Shown: positions 34,142 through 42,085 of the stretch, piece after piece
Numbering within the stretch: position 1 is the first letter of the stretch
Layout of the letters: each line of letters opens with the position of its first letter
NCBI GenBank assembly: GCA_012520095.1
Contig: JAAYOV010000027.1
Span: 1-64,000 of the forward strand
From: Tissierellia bacterium
GTDB lineage: Bacteria > Bacillota > Clostridia > Peptostreptococcales > Acidaminobacteraceae
Length of the DNA: 64,000 nt
Reading direction: 5' to 3'
Translations under genes and position numbers: made by a program
Notes under the pieces: model-generated
What the model was told of the DNA's origin: nothing
Database searches by the model: none
The model's input: only the letters and a program-made list of their open reading frames with translations

Positions 34142-36073
34142 GTGGAACTGACTTCTATCCGAGGAATCGGGGAAAAAAAGGCGAAATATCTTCGTGAGTT
34201 GGGGATTGAATCGATTGAGGATCTTCTATACTTTTTCCCCCGCTCATATGAGAATAGAGCAGAAGAGCTGATCTTCAAAGATGGAGCGACCGGTTCTTTT
34301 ATAGGGACTGTCATCGGAAAAGACATGAGCAGCGGATTCAATAGAAAGAGCCTACTGCGCGTGCAGATGGCTACGGCCGGAACGATTGTCACTCTTATCT
34401 TCTTTCAAAGTCCATATCTGGAAAAGACTTTTCGTTTCCAAAAAGATTATGTGGTCTATGGAACCTTGCAAAAGCGAGGCGTGTTTTACCAAATGATCCA
34501 TCCGGTTTTCGCCTCTGCCGATAAAGTGGAGGAGTTTTGTCGGATATTGCCGATCTATCGATATAAAAAAGGCCTTCGCGCAAATGACTGGAGATCATTT
34601 CTAAAAGAAGCCCTAAAAACACCCCCTAAGGACATGTTTGATCCAAAAGACCTGGAAACTTGGGGACTTCTTCCACTTGATCAATCTCTTTCTGAAATGC
34701 ATTTTCCTACGGATAGAGAGATGTATGCGCGGGCAAAGTACAGACTCATATTTGAAGAATTCTTTCGTTTTCTTTTAGATGGAAAGATTAAAAAAGAGGA
34801 ATCGACAGAAAAAATAAAGATTCATCCTGACAGCGTCGAAGAATTTTCAAAAGCACTTCCTTTCGTTCTCACGAAATCCCAATCGAGGGCGATGGAGGAA
34901 ATTCGTTCCGATCTATCTGAAGGAAACCTCATGAGAAGGTTATTGCAAGGCGATGTCGGGTCCGGAAAAAGCATCGTAGCATTTTATCCCATGGTTGAAC
35001 TGGCAAAAAGAGGGATGCAGAGCGCCTACTTGGCTCCGACGGAAATATTGGCAAGACAACAATATGATTCTTTTTGCGAGCTTTTTCCGAACATTTCAAC
35101 GCGATTTTTAAGCGGATCGTCGAAAGACAAAAAAGAAGTCTATCATAATGTCGCCACAGCGAATGTGCAAGTCGTGTTCGGCACGCATGCACTATTAAGT
35201 GATGAATTTTCTTTTTGTGACCTTCGCCTTGTCATAACGGATGAACAACATCGCTTCGGAGTCGCACAGAGGGAGAAACTTCATCAAAAGGGAAAAGAGG
35301 TGCATCTTCTTCAAATGAGTGCTACGCCCATTCCCAGGACACTCAGTCTCCTCCTGTTTGCAAATATGAAACGGAGCCTTTTGATTGATAAACCACCGGG
35401 AAGAATTCCCGTCGAAACAGAATTGGTCAAACCATCCGATCTCCCGAGGATTTACGATGAGATAAGAGAGGGCTTTCACACCGGAGAAAAGGCTTTTATT
35501 GTGTTTCCGGCCATTGAAGAAAGCGAGAACGCTTCTATGGCCTCTCTTGAGAGAGAGGAGATGAATTTAAATGATATATTTGGCAATCAAGTGGCTTTTC
35601 TTCACGGCCGCATGAGTTCAGACGACAAGGAGCGCATCCTTGAGAGTTTTCGAACCGGAGAAAAGATGGTTCTTGCCGCAACGACGCTGATCGAAGTGGG
35701 AATGGATGTACCGGATGCAACTCGACTGCTCCTCAGAAGTGCACAGCAATTTGGATTGAGCCAAATCCATCAGATCAGAGGGCGCATCGGAAGAAATAAG
35801 AGGAAGTCATATTGCTTTCTGTGTGTCGAAAGCCGTCATATTCCCGAACGCCTTGAGATTTTAACCCGTGAAAATGACGGTTTTGCCATTGCCGAAGAGG
35901 ATCTTCGCCTCAGAGGACCCGGAGAGATTCGTGGATTTAGACAGCACGGTGAGCTCGATTTTGTCGTCGCTGATATTGTTAAACACGCTTCGATTCTCAG
36001 AAAAGTTCATGAGATCCTTGATGAGAAGACATTGCAGCGCTATACAAGTAAAACAGAATTTAGTTCTTATTAG
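34142..36073 (+). CDS. recG: ATP-dependent DNA helicase RecG
   Basis: Drives branch migration and fork reversal at stalled forks. The 643-residue protein has an N-terminal wedge/OB region with a helix-hairpin-helix ('IRGIGEKKAKYLRELGI' at the start). Walker A is 'LQGDVGSGKSIVAFY' near 273, the DEAD-like box is 'ITDEQHRFGV' near 368, and motif VI is 'QIRGRIGR' near 547. Start GTG 34142 has GGAG 6 nt upstream; an in-frame TTG at 34130 overlaps the terminator tail. It is shorter than E. coli RecG (693), as in other Bacillota. Confidence 0.94.
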   Translation: MELTSIRGIGEKKAKYLRELGIESIEDLLYFFPRSYENRAEELIFKDGATGSFIGTVIGKDMSSGFNRKSLLRVQMATAGTIVTLIFFQSPYLEKTFRFQKDYVVYGTLQKRGVFYQMIHPVFASADKVEEFCRILPIYRYKKGLRANDWRSFLKEALKTPPKDMFDPKDLETWGLLPLDQSLSEMHFPTDREMYARAKYRLIFEEFFRFLLDGKIKKEESTEKIKIHPDSVEEFSKALPFVLTKSQSRAMEEIRSDLSEGNLMRRLLQGDVGSGKSIVAFYPMVELAKRGMQSAYLAPTEILARQQYDSFCELFPNISTRFLSGSSKDKKEVYHNVATANVQVVFGTHALLSDEFSFCDLRLVITDEQHRFGVAQREKLHQKGKEVHLLQMSATPIPRTLSLLLFANMKRSLLIDKPPGRIPVETELVKPSDLPRIYDEIREGFHTGEKAFIVFPAIEESENASMASLEREEMNLNDIFGNQVAFLHGRMSSDDKERILESFRTGEKMVLAATTLIEVGMDVPDATRLLLRSAQQFGLSQIHQIRGRIGRNKRKSYCFLCVESRHIPERLEILTRENDGFAIAEEDLRLRGPGEIRGFRQHGELDFVVADIVKHASILRKVHEILDEKTLQRYTSKTEFSSY

Positions 36074-36082
36074 GGGGCGATG

Positions 36083-36646
36083 ATGCGCATCATTGCGGGA
36101 AAGGCAAAAGGAATCAAACTGGCAACTCTTAAAGGGAAACAGACGCGCCCGACACTTGATCGAGTAAAGGAAAGTCTGTTTTCTATCCTTTATCCATGGT
36201 TGAAGGACTCAATCGCGATCGATTTTTTTAGTGGCTCAGGAAATCTGTGTATTGAGTCTCTAAGTAGAGGAGCGCAAAAAGCCTATTTCATCGAGCGTTC
36301 TCCTCACGCAGTGAAAATCATCCAAGAAAATTTGACCAGAACGAACTTTCACGCTCAAGCAGAGATCATTCCTGCAGACTTTCGTGAAGGTGCACGCATT
36401 TTATCGGAGCGCAGGGTCAAAGGTGATATTTTGTTTGTTGACCCTCCTCATGCAGGTGATATGGTCAGCCAAACCCTTCAATTGATTGAAGATTTACACT
36501 TACTTGCAAAGGATGGTATAATCATCGCAGAACATCATTCTGAGCAAACGATGCCGGAGTGCGTGGGCCATTTGGAGAAGGTGAGAATTAAGGTTTTTGG
36601 AAATACCACCCTGACATTTTATCAGAGGAGTCATATTGAAGAATGA
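36083..36646 (+). CDS. rsmD: 16S rRNA m2G966 methyltransferase RsmD
   Basis: A 187-residue Rossmann methyltransferase. The start 'MRIIAGKAKG' and 'TRPTLDRVKESLFSIL' are typical, with SAM motif I 'AIDFFSGSGNLCIESLSRGA' near 45-64. The catalytic motif IV reads 'DPPH' where the family usually has DPPY, a notable substitution in a base-stacking position. ATG 36083 is preferred over 36080 because GGGGG is 5 nt from it. It overlaps coaD by 4 nt, the conserved rsmD-coaD pairing. Confidence 0.9.
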   Translation: MRIIAGKAKGIKLATLKGKQTRPTLDRVKESLFSILYPWLKDSIAIDFFSGSGNLCIESLSRGAQKAYFIERSPHAVKIIQENLTRTNFHAQAEIIPADFREGARILSERRVKGDILFVDPPHAGDMVSQTLQLIEDLHLLAKDGIIIAEHHSEQTMPECVGHLEKVRIKVFGNTTLTFYQRSHIEE

Positions 36647-37116
36647 ACGGCATTTATCCGGGTAGTTTTGACCCCCCTACAAAAGGACATATGGATATCA
36701 TTGAGCGCAGCGCTGCGCTCTGCAAGCATCTTTATATTGCAGTCTTGATCAACAGCTCGAAAAAATCTTTATTCACCATTCCGGAGAGAGTGGAATTGCT
36801 TAAAAAGATTACGGCTCATCTAGATAATGTTGAGATTATTACATTCGACGGACTTCTTGTTGATCTTTTCAACAAGTATGATATCGATGCCATTATTAAA
36901 GGCTTGCGCGCTGTGTCCGACTATGAATATGAAATACAGATGGCGCAGATTAACAGACAGTTTGAAAGAAGAGCGGAAACGCTTTTTATGATGACGAACC
37001 CTCGCTATTCTTATTTGAGCAGCAGTATTGTCAAAGAATTCCACCGGTACGGAGCGGATATATCACCTTATGTGCCTCTGCCTGTATTGGAAGCAATGAA
37101 AGAAAAGAAGGAGTGA
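36643..37116 (+). CDS. coaD: Phosphopantetheine adenylyltransferase
   Basis: Makes dephospho-CoA from 4'-phosphopantetheine and ATP. The 157 residues carry the nucleotidyltransferase motif as 'YPGSFDPPTKGHMDII' (standard GSFDPxTxGH), 'KGLRAVSDYEYE' near 87 and 'YSYLSSSIVKE' near 123. ATG 36643 overlaps rsmD. Its stop is 2 nt before the start of the coiled-coil gene. Confidence 0.95.
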   Translation: MNGIYPGSFDPPTKGHMDIIERSAALCKHLYIAVLINSSKKSLFTIPERVELLKKITAHLDNVEIITFDGLLVDLFNKYDIDAIIKGLRAVSDYEYEIQMAQINRQFERRAETLFMMTNPRYSYLSSSIVKEFHRYGADISPYVPLPVLEAMKEKKE

Positions 37117-37118
37117 TT

Positions 37119-37604
37119 ATGAAAGTATTGGAACTGTTGGATGATTTTCAACGCAAGGTTGAAGTGACCACCAATTTTCCCATGACGAAAAAAGTACTTC
37201 TGGAAAGAGACGAGATAGAATCTCTGATTTCAAATGTCCAGGCCTTTCTTCCCGATGAGATGAAACATGCGAAGTGGATAAAAGAGGAGCGCGAGAAGAT
37301 TCTCGTAGAAGCCAATGCAGAAGCGGAGGAGATTGTCCAAGAAGCAAAGAAAAAGGAACGGATGATTATTGCGGAAGCACAAGCTCAGTTCGAAACCATG
37401 GTCAACGAAAGTGAGATCATGCGTGAAGCCGAAGAGAGAGCAGCAGAGCTTCTGAATCAGGCTCGCCAGGAAGCAGCCGGCATCCGAATGAGTTCCTATC
37501 ATTACTCTGAAGATATGTTGCTCGATCTCCAGGAAGTCCTTGATAAGAAGATGCGCGATGTCAATGAAGACCTGCGTTCTCTCCAGGAATTTCTGCAGAG
37601 CTGA
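37119..37604 (+). CDS. Coiled-coil protein downstream of coaD
   Basis: A 161-residue, highly charged protein, mostly alpha-helical, with a long coiled coil from about 45 to 125 ('EANAEAEEIVQEAKKKER'-type heptads). It resembles the stalk of F0 subunit b but lacks its membrane helix. Similar genes follow coaD in many Clostridia and carry vague labels such as ATPase. ATG 37119 has AAGGAG 5 nt upstream. No enzymatic motif is present; a structural or DivIVA-like scaffolding role is a guess. Confidence 0.75.
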   Translation: MKVLELLDDFQRKVEVTTNFPMTKKVLLERDEIESLISNVQAFLPDEMKHAKWIKEEREKILVEANAEAEEIVQEAKKKERMIIAEAQAQFETMVNESEIMREAEERAAELLNQARQEAAGIRMSSYHYSEDMLLDLQEVLDKKMRDVNEDLRSLQEFLQS

Positions 37605-37659
37605 TGCCGTATTCGAACTTTCTTCTTTGCATCCTAAATACAAATGAATCTATCAAAGA

Positions 37660-37691
37660 CGGTTTAGCTCAATGGCTAAGCCGCTTTTTTT
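37660..37691 (+). terminator. Terminator of the fakA/recG-coaD unit
   Basis: CGGTTTAGC (37660-37668) pairs with GCTAAGCCG (37675-37683, one G-U pair), followed by CTTTTTTT. A strong intrinsic terminator about 55 nt after the coiled-coil gene. Confidence 0.9.
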
Positions 37692-37738
37692 ATGATCAAA
37701 GATTTTAGATAGCGGCTCTTATTCTCAATAAGCAATAA

Positions 37739-37760
37739 GCGGACATTTCGAATTGTCCGC
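37739..37760 (-). terminator. Terminator of the pseudokinase-like gene
   Basis: GCGGACA (37739-37745) pairs perfectly with TGTCCGC (37754-37760). On the minus strand it lies just after the gene ending at 37787 and is followed by TTATTGC, a weak T-tract. Confidence 0.6.
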
Positions 37761-37786
37761 CAGGTGCTTCAGGGCGTTACAAGGGC

Positions 37787-39268
37787 TCAATTCATACTGT
37801 TAATTTGTAATTCGTCGACATAGAGAGACGAAGCCGTAGTGGGAAACGATATTTTTATCGAATCGATGAGCGGTGCGTCTATTTCCAGCGTGACTTCGTT
37901 CCACTGCGCGTCGAGAACAAAAATGTTTTCTTCCTTTAGGACGACTCGAGTTCCGCTTCTATAACCTTCAAATCGCAGCATTTCCTGTCTATCGGAGTCG
38001 GATCGGACAAAAAAATGAAGATTGATACTGCCCTGCAAGTAGATATCCTCCAGATGGGCGACGGAGTTCGAGTCAAAATGAAGAGATTTGGGACCCGATT
38101 TCGAAATTCCTTCCATGATATCTGCTTCTGACCAGACATAATTTTCAATCTCATCGACAGCGGCGATATGAGGAATAAATTCAAAAGTCTGTGAGTATGG
38201 AGCGCTCCAATTGCCTTGGGAGTCCTTTACCTGCAAGCTTGCTCGAAAAGTGCCCGGTTCTGTGGTTGCAAAATTTAGATTATCGCTTTCGCCTTGATAG
38301 ACGAGTTCGTTATTTTTATAAAGCGTCCATTTTTTTGCATCTAGGAATACGCCGGTGGGAGCAAAGGATGTATCCAGAAGGATAAACCCCTTATCTCTAC
38401 GTTCAATAGTAAAAGAAGCAAAAATACCCTCTGTCTCACGAAATGAATAACTCTTATATAAAGCAAATAGAGCACTCGAAAGAATGAAGATAAAAGCAAT
38501 GGCAAGGACGACAAATTTGATATTGACATACCCCCATCCACTTGTGACCACCTTTTTTTCTTCCAGTTGAAATTTCTTCTCCACAAAGAGATCATGGATA
38601 TAGATATCCTTGACATCTTCTACAATCTGTTCGACGTTTTCAATCGTCGCATTGTTGGGCAGGTTTCGAAAGTAGTTCTTGAAATTAAAAAGTGAGACGT
38701 CTTTTCCGATGATCTCCAACATGACTCGACTGATATTTCTACGCATCTGAGTAGGGGAGGGAAGGAAATCAAAGTCTACGTCTTCGACGATTAAAATACC
38801 TCTATGTTTGAGTTCGCCATGAACCATATAGAAGTTTTCAGGGCGCATGAGATTAAGTTGCATAAATAGGGGCAGAGGCTGAAATTCACGGATGATATTG
38901 AGATAGGAGTTGATGAGTTCAACTTTTTCGGAGCTGCTGCCTTCAAGCTGGAGGAGCGGTACTCCCTCTAAAACAGGAGAAATAAAAACGGCTCGATCCT
39001 CTTCCAGATAGAAGTCAGATAGATTCGGCAAATGCATGCGCGTCATCGACAAAAGCTCAGGCGAAAGCTGGCGTGTAAAATAGATTTCATTTTTGAAGTA
39101 ATGACGGTCGATCTTAGAGATTCTCTGATACTCACCTGATAAATTGACGCTCTTTTGTCTGCGCATAAATGCCGCTTGCCTCCTTTCAACATATTTGTAG
39201 TATACTTGAACTCCACTGAAATGTGAAGCATCCACCTTCTTTTCAAGATCGTAAAATGTTGAAATCAC
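37787..39268 (-). CDS. Membrane protein with pseudokinase-like cytosolic domain and extracellular beta-sandwich domains
   Basis: No named family is recognised. The 493 residues divide into three parts. A cytosolic region (1-250) contains 'HGELKHRGILIVEDVDFDF' (150-168), which recalls the HxDLKxxN and DFG elements of protein kinases but lacks the catalytic Asp and the DFG glycine. One membrane helix follows (252-271). An outer region has a PKD-like fold (about 283-363, with 'GNWSAPYSQ') and a C-terminal jelly-roll-like segment (about 385-491). The start is taken as GTG 39268; there is no good SD, so it is uncertain. The design resembles an inactive receptor kinase that could sense wall material. 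Confidence 0.7.
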   Translation of the reverse strand: MISTFYDLEKKVDASHFSGVQVYYKYVERRQAAFMRRQKSVNLSGEYQRISKIDRHYFKNEIYFTRQLSPELLSMTRMHLPNLSDFYLEEDRAVFISPVLEGVPLLQLEGSSSEKVELINSYLNIIREFQPLPLFMQLNLMRPENFYMVHGELKHRGILIVEDVDFDFLPSPTQMRRNISRVMLEIIGKDVSLFNFKNYFRNLPNNATIENVEQIVEDVKDIYIHDLFVEKKFQLEEKKVVTSGWGYVNIKFVVLAIAFIFILSSALFALYKSYSFRETEGIFASFTIERRDKGFILLDTSFAPTGVFLDAKKWTLYKNNELVYQGESDNLNFATTEPGTFRASLQVKDSQGNWSAPYSQTFEFIPHIAAVDEIENYVWSEADIMEGISKSGPKSLHFDSNSVAHLEDIYLQGSINLHFFVRSDSDRQEMLRFEGYRSGTRVVLKEENIFVLDAQWNEVTLEIDAPLIDSIKISFPTTASSLYVDELQINSMN

Positions 39269-39335
39269 AACCGAAATTGATATATATGAACGGTAAACAA
39301 ATGAATCATCTTTATAATGAAGAGTTTTAAAGTTT

Positions 39336-39349
39336 TACCCTCAAGGGTA
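39336..39349. promoter_or_regulatory. Inverted repeat at the CDF transporter promoter
   Basis: TACCCT-CA-AGGGTA, a perfect 6-bp dyad, ends 13 bp before the TATAAT of the CDF gene, covering the -35 position. This is the usual location of metal-responsive (MerR- or ArsR-type) operators, but no regulator gene adjoins it. Confidence 0.4.
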
Positions 39350-39362
39350 GATGGTATTGTAC

Positions 39363-39368
39363 TATAAT
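39363..39368 (+). promoter_or_regulatory. -10 element for the CDF transporter gene
   Basis: A consensus TATAAT lies about 40 bp before ATG 39407. No good -35 is present at 17 bp (CTCAAG), which would fit an activator-dependent promoter. Confidence 0.5.
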
Positions 39369-39406
39369 CTTTCCTGTTTCGACGAAGAATTGAGGCAAAT
39401 GAGTAT

Positions 39407-40303
39407 ATGACCAGATTAGAGCGTGCCAGACATCTAACACTTACATCGATAGCCGTCAACTCAATCTTGAGTGCGACAAAAATATTTGCCGGTATTTTTG
39501 CGCATTCTTCAGTTGTTCTCGCTGACGGAGTCGACTCTCTATCGGATCTCTTTACCACATCACTTGCATATATCGGGGTCAGGATGAGTGAAAAGGAAGC
39601 CGATGAAGGGCACCCCTATGGGCATGAGAGTTTTGAAGCTATTTGGGGAAAAGTCCTTGCAATGCTTCTTTTTGTTCTATCAACGAGTGTCTTCTATACG
39701 GCCATCAAGGAGTTGATGAATCCACAGACAACACTTCCCGGCACGATCGCTGTCGTCGTAACGATTCTCTCAATCGGCGGTAAAATATTCCTCTCTCGCT
39801 ACACCCTTTACCATGCAAAGAAGATGGACTCCAGCGTCTACGAAGCCGACGCAAAAAATTACATGAATGATGTGCTTGCTTCCATAGGCGCCTTAGCCGG
39901 CGTTCTGAGTGCAAGGGCGGGCTTTGTCTACCTTCAACCCATTTTTTCGATGTTGATCGCTTTCTTCATTTTTAGAATAGCATTTGAACTCTATCGAGAT
40001 TCCGCTCATGAACTCAGTGGAGCTGCGGCCGATCCTGCGATCATTCATCAAGTGAAAAAAACGATCCTGCAAGATCCGGGTGTCATACAGATCGACAATC
40101 TTCGCACTCGCAGGCACGGCAAACGAGTCTTCGTCGATGCGGATATTGCCGTTGAAAGAAGCCTCAGCCTCCTTGAGGCGCATGATATTGCAGACAGAGT
40201 TCACGATAAGATTGAGGCGGATATCCCGGAAATCAAACACATCATGATTCATGTCAATCCATATAAAAAAATAGGGACCTCAGGTCCCGGTGGCGAGGCA
40301 TAG
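39407..40303 (+). CDS. Cation diffusion facilitator (CDF) family metal transporter
   Basis: A 298-residue membrane exporter, probably proton-coupled, for zinc, iron, manganese or cobalt. Six membrane helices are followed by a cytosolic C-terminal ferredoxin-like domain (about 205-290). The metal-site motifs are 'LADGVDSLSDLF' (helix 2, about 43-54), 'EGHPYGHESFEA' (about 67-78) and 'EADAKNYMNDVLAS' (helix 5, about 145-158, usual HxxxD changed to D-x3-N-x3-D spacing). Its last 12 coding bases overlap the 3' end of tRNA-Arg on the other strand. The start ATG has only a distant GAGG. Confidence 0.9.
   Translation: MTRLERARHLTLTSIAVNSILSATKIFAGIFAHSSVVLADGVDSLSDLFTTSLAYIGVRMSEKEADEGHPYGHESFEAIWGKVLAMLLFVLSTSVFYTAIKELMNPQTTLPGTIAVVVTILSIGGKIFLSRYTLYHAKKMDSSVYEADAKNYMNDVLASIGALAGVLSARAGFVYLQPIFSMLIAFFIFRIAFELYRDSAHELSGAAADPAIIHQVKKTILQDPGVIQIDNLRTRRHGKRVFVDADIAVERSLSLLEAHDIADRVHDKIEADIPEIKHIMIHVNPYKKIGTSGPGGEA
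40265..40288 (-). terminator. tRNA-Arg terminator inside the CDF gene
   Basis: GGGACC and GGTCCC (40274-40279, 40283-40288) form a hairpin followed on the minus strand by TATTTTTTT. The whole signal lies within the last codons of the convergent CDF gene. Confidence 0.8.
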
Positions 40304-40366
40304 AAGATTCGAACTCCTGACACCCAGATCCGAAGTCTGGTGCTCTATCCACTGAGCTAATGCCTC
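40291..40366 (-). tRNA. tRNA-Arg (anticodon TCG)
   Basis: A full cloverleaf on the minus strand. Acceptor GAGGCAT pairs with ATGCCTC. The anticodon loop CTTCGGA sits between CCAGA and TCTGG, and the T-arm has GTTCGAA. Discriminator G and an encoded CCA (40291-40293) complete it. Anticodon UCG reads CGA and other CGN codons. Confidence 0.95.
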
Positions 40367-40531
40367 AAAGCTCTATTATTATACAACGACTTTTCAAAAA
40401 CTCAAAGCTTTTTTTTACCGGAGCATATTTGCGCTGAGAAGATCTTTTTTATTCTTTTCTATCGATTCTTTCATTTATATTTTGATTGCCTCCAATACGG
40501 AAGCAACTTTTCCATTTTATCAATATGCTTA

Positions 40532-40540
40532 TGGTATAAT
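40532..40540 (+). promoter_or_regulatory. Extended -10 promoter for the radical SAM operon
   Basis: TGGTATAAT, a TGn-extended -10 element, ends 6 bp before ATG 40547; the -35 region is weak. The start codon is so close that the mRNA would be almost leaderless. A farther upstream promoter is possible. Confidence 0.45.
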
Positions 40541-40546
40541 CTGATC

Positions 40547-42085
40547 ATGAAAATACTACTCATGGCTATCAATTCAAAATTTATCCACCGCAATCTTGCG
40601 ATGGATCAGCTGCACGCTATCTGCAAGTCAAAAGATATACCGAGTACTCTATTTGAAGGAAATATTTCCCAAAGTGTTCGCGATATCCTTCTATCATGTC
40701 ATTTTGAAGATTTTGATATGGTTTTTTTCTCTGTCTATCTTTGGAATGAGGCGATCGTCAGAGAGTTGGCTGAAGATATGAAATCCGTTCAGCCGAAAAT
40801 AAGACTCTTTGCGGGAGGCCCACAGGCGTATAGTTGCCCCGATGATTTCTTTCCCTACTTTGACGGGATAGCTATGGGAGACGGAGAAGCCCCTTTTCTC
40901 TCCATTCTCACATCACCCGATGATCCTCAAAAGTGGTTTCACGTTTCGACCGATCAGAATATCGAGCCCCTGTATTTTGAAAAGAATCTCGACTCCTTTC
41001 CTTCACTGCCAAAGATTGGTGAAAATCAAATTTTGTATTATGAGAGTTCGAGAGGTTGTCCGTATCGCTGCTCATACTGTCTAAGCGCAGGAACACCACT
41101 GGTTCTGCGAAGCCTCTCGCGCGTTCGAAAAGACTTGACATTTCTGACGAAAGAGAAGGTCAAACTTGTAAAACTGGTCGACAGAAGCTTTAATGCTCAT
41201 CTCGAGCGCGCCCTTGAAATTATTGATATTATCAAGGAACTTGATAATGGGGTGACGACGTTTCACCTCGAGCTGACACCGATTGGTCTTCACAGAGATC
41301 TCCTCACATCACTCGCGCAGGCAAGAGAAGGCCTCTTTCGATACGAAATTGGAATTCAGTCGACCAATGATTTGGTAAACCTCCAAGTCGCTCGCCCTTT
41401 TAAAAAAGAATCCTATTGGGCATCGCTAGTTACCTTCATGAAGGAAGCTCCCGGTCAAAAGCATCTCGATCTTCTCGTTGGAATTCCCGGAAGCAATATG
41501 GACAACATAAAAAAAAGTCTTGATGAGCTCGGTGCTCTTCGACCGGATGAATTGCAGCTAGGCTTTCTCAAAGTTCTTCCCGGAACTCCCTTGGGTAAAA
41601 CGGCTGAAGAACTCGGCATCGTCTCGGGTTCACGACCGCCTTATGAAGTCCTTGAAACTCCTGATCTCAGCTTTCAGGAGATCAAGCTTCTCAAAAAAAT
41701 GGAGAGAAACATGGATTTGTTCCATATGGATTCGATTCCTTTTGCGCTTGATGCCCTGTTGCGCTCTTACTCGACATTTGATCTGTATAAAAAAATGGCG
41801 GAAGAACTTCCTGATCTGAAACGGGCAACTTTTTCCAGACGACTCAAATCACTGGAAAGCTGCTTTCCATCCGAACTAATCCGAGAATGCCTGGAGCTCG
41901 ACTATCTAAGGAAGAAAAGATCCCCAAGATCTCTATTCTATCCGGAACGCTTTAAGGGATATAAAGATGGAAAAGCCATCTATGAAGGGTATTATGACGG
42001 TGATAAACTCTTAGACAAGCCGATCGAAATTCGAATCGATCAGCAGAAATGGCATATCGACTTTACGAGCGGGGGAAGAGGATGA
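40547..42085 (+). CDS. B12-binding domain radical SAM protein (DUF4080-type)
   Basis: A 512-residue class B radical SAM enzyme. An N-terminal cobalamin-binding Rossmann-like domain (about 1-130, with 'FAGGPQAYSCPD') precedes the radical SAM barrel with CxxxCxxC in 'SSRGCPYRCSYCLSA' (about 166-180). A C-terminal DUF4080-like extension starts near 370. Such proteins methylate or rearrange unreactive carbons; the substrate of this subgroup is unknown. First gene of a unit with nadK, overlapping it by 4 nt. Cofactor need (B12, SAM, 4Fe-4S) suits an anaerobe. Confidence 0.88.
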   Translation: MKILLMAINSKFIHRNLAMDQLHAICKSKDIPSTLFEGNISQSVRDILLSCHFEDFDMVFFSVYLWNEAIVRELAEDMKSVQPKIRLFAGGPQAYSCPDDFFPYFDGIAMGDGEAPFLSILTSPDDPQKWFHVSTDQNIEPLYFEKNLDSFPSLPKIGENQILYYESSRGCPYRCSYCLSAGTPLVLRSLSRVRKDLTFLTKEKVKLVKLVDRSFNAHLERALEIIDIIKELDNGVTTFHLELTPIGLHRDLLTSLAQAREGLFRYEIGIQSTNDLVNLQVARPFKKESYWASLVTFMKEAPGQKHLDLLVGIPGSNMDNIKKSLDELGALRPDELQLGFLKVLPGTPLGKTAEELGIVSGSRPPYEVLETPDLSFQEIKLLKKMERNMDLFHMDSIPFALDALLRSYSTFDLYKKMAEELPDLKRATFSRRLKSLESCFPSELIRECLELDYLRKKRSPRSLFYPERFKGYKDGKAIYEGYYDGDKLLDKPIEIRIDQQKWHIDFTSGGRG

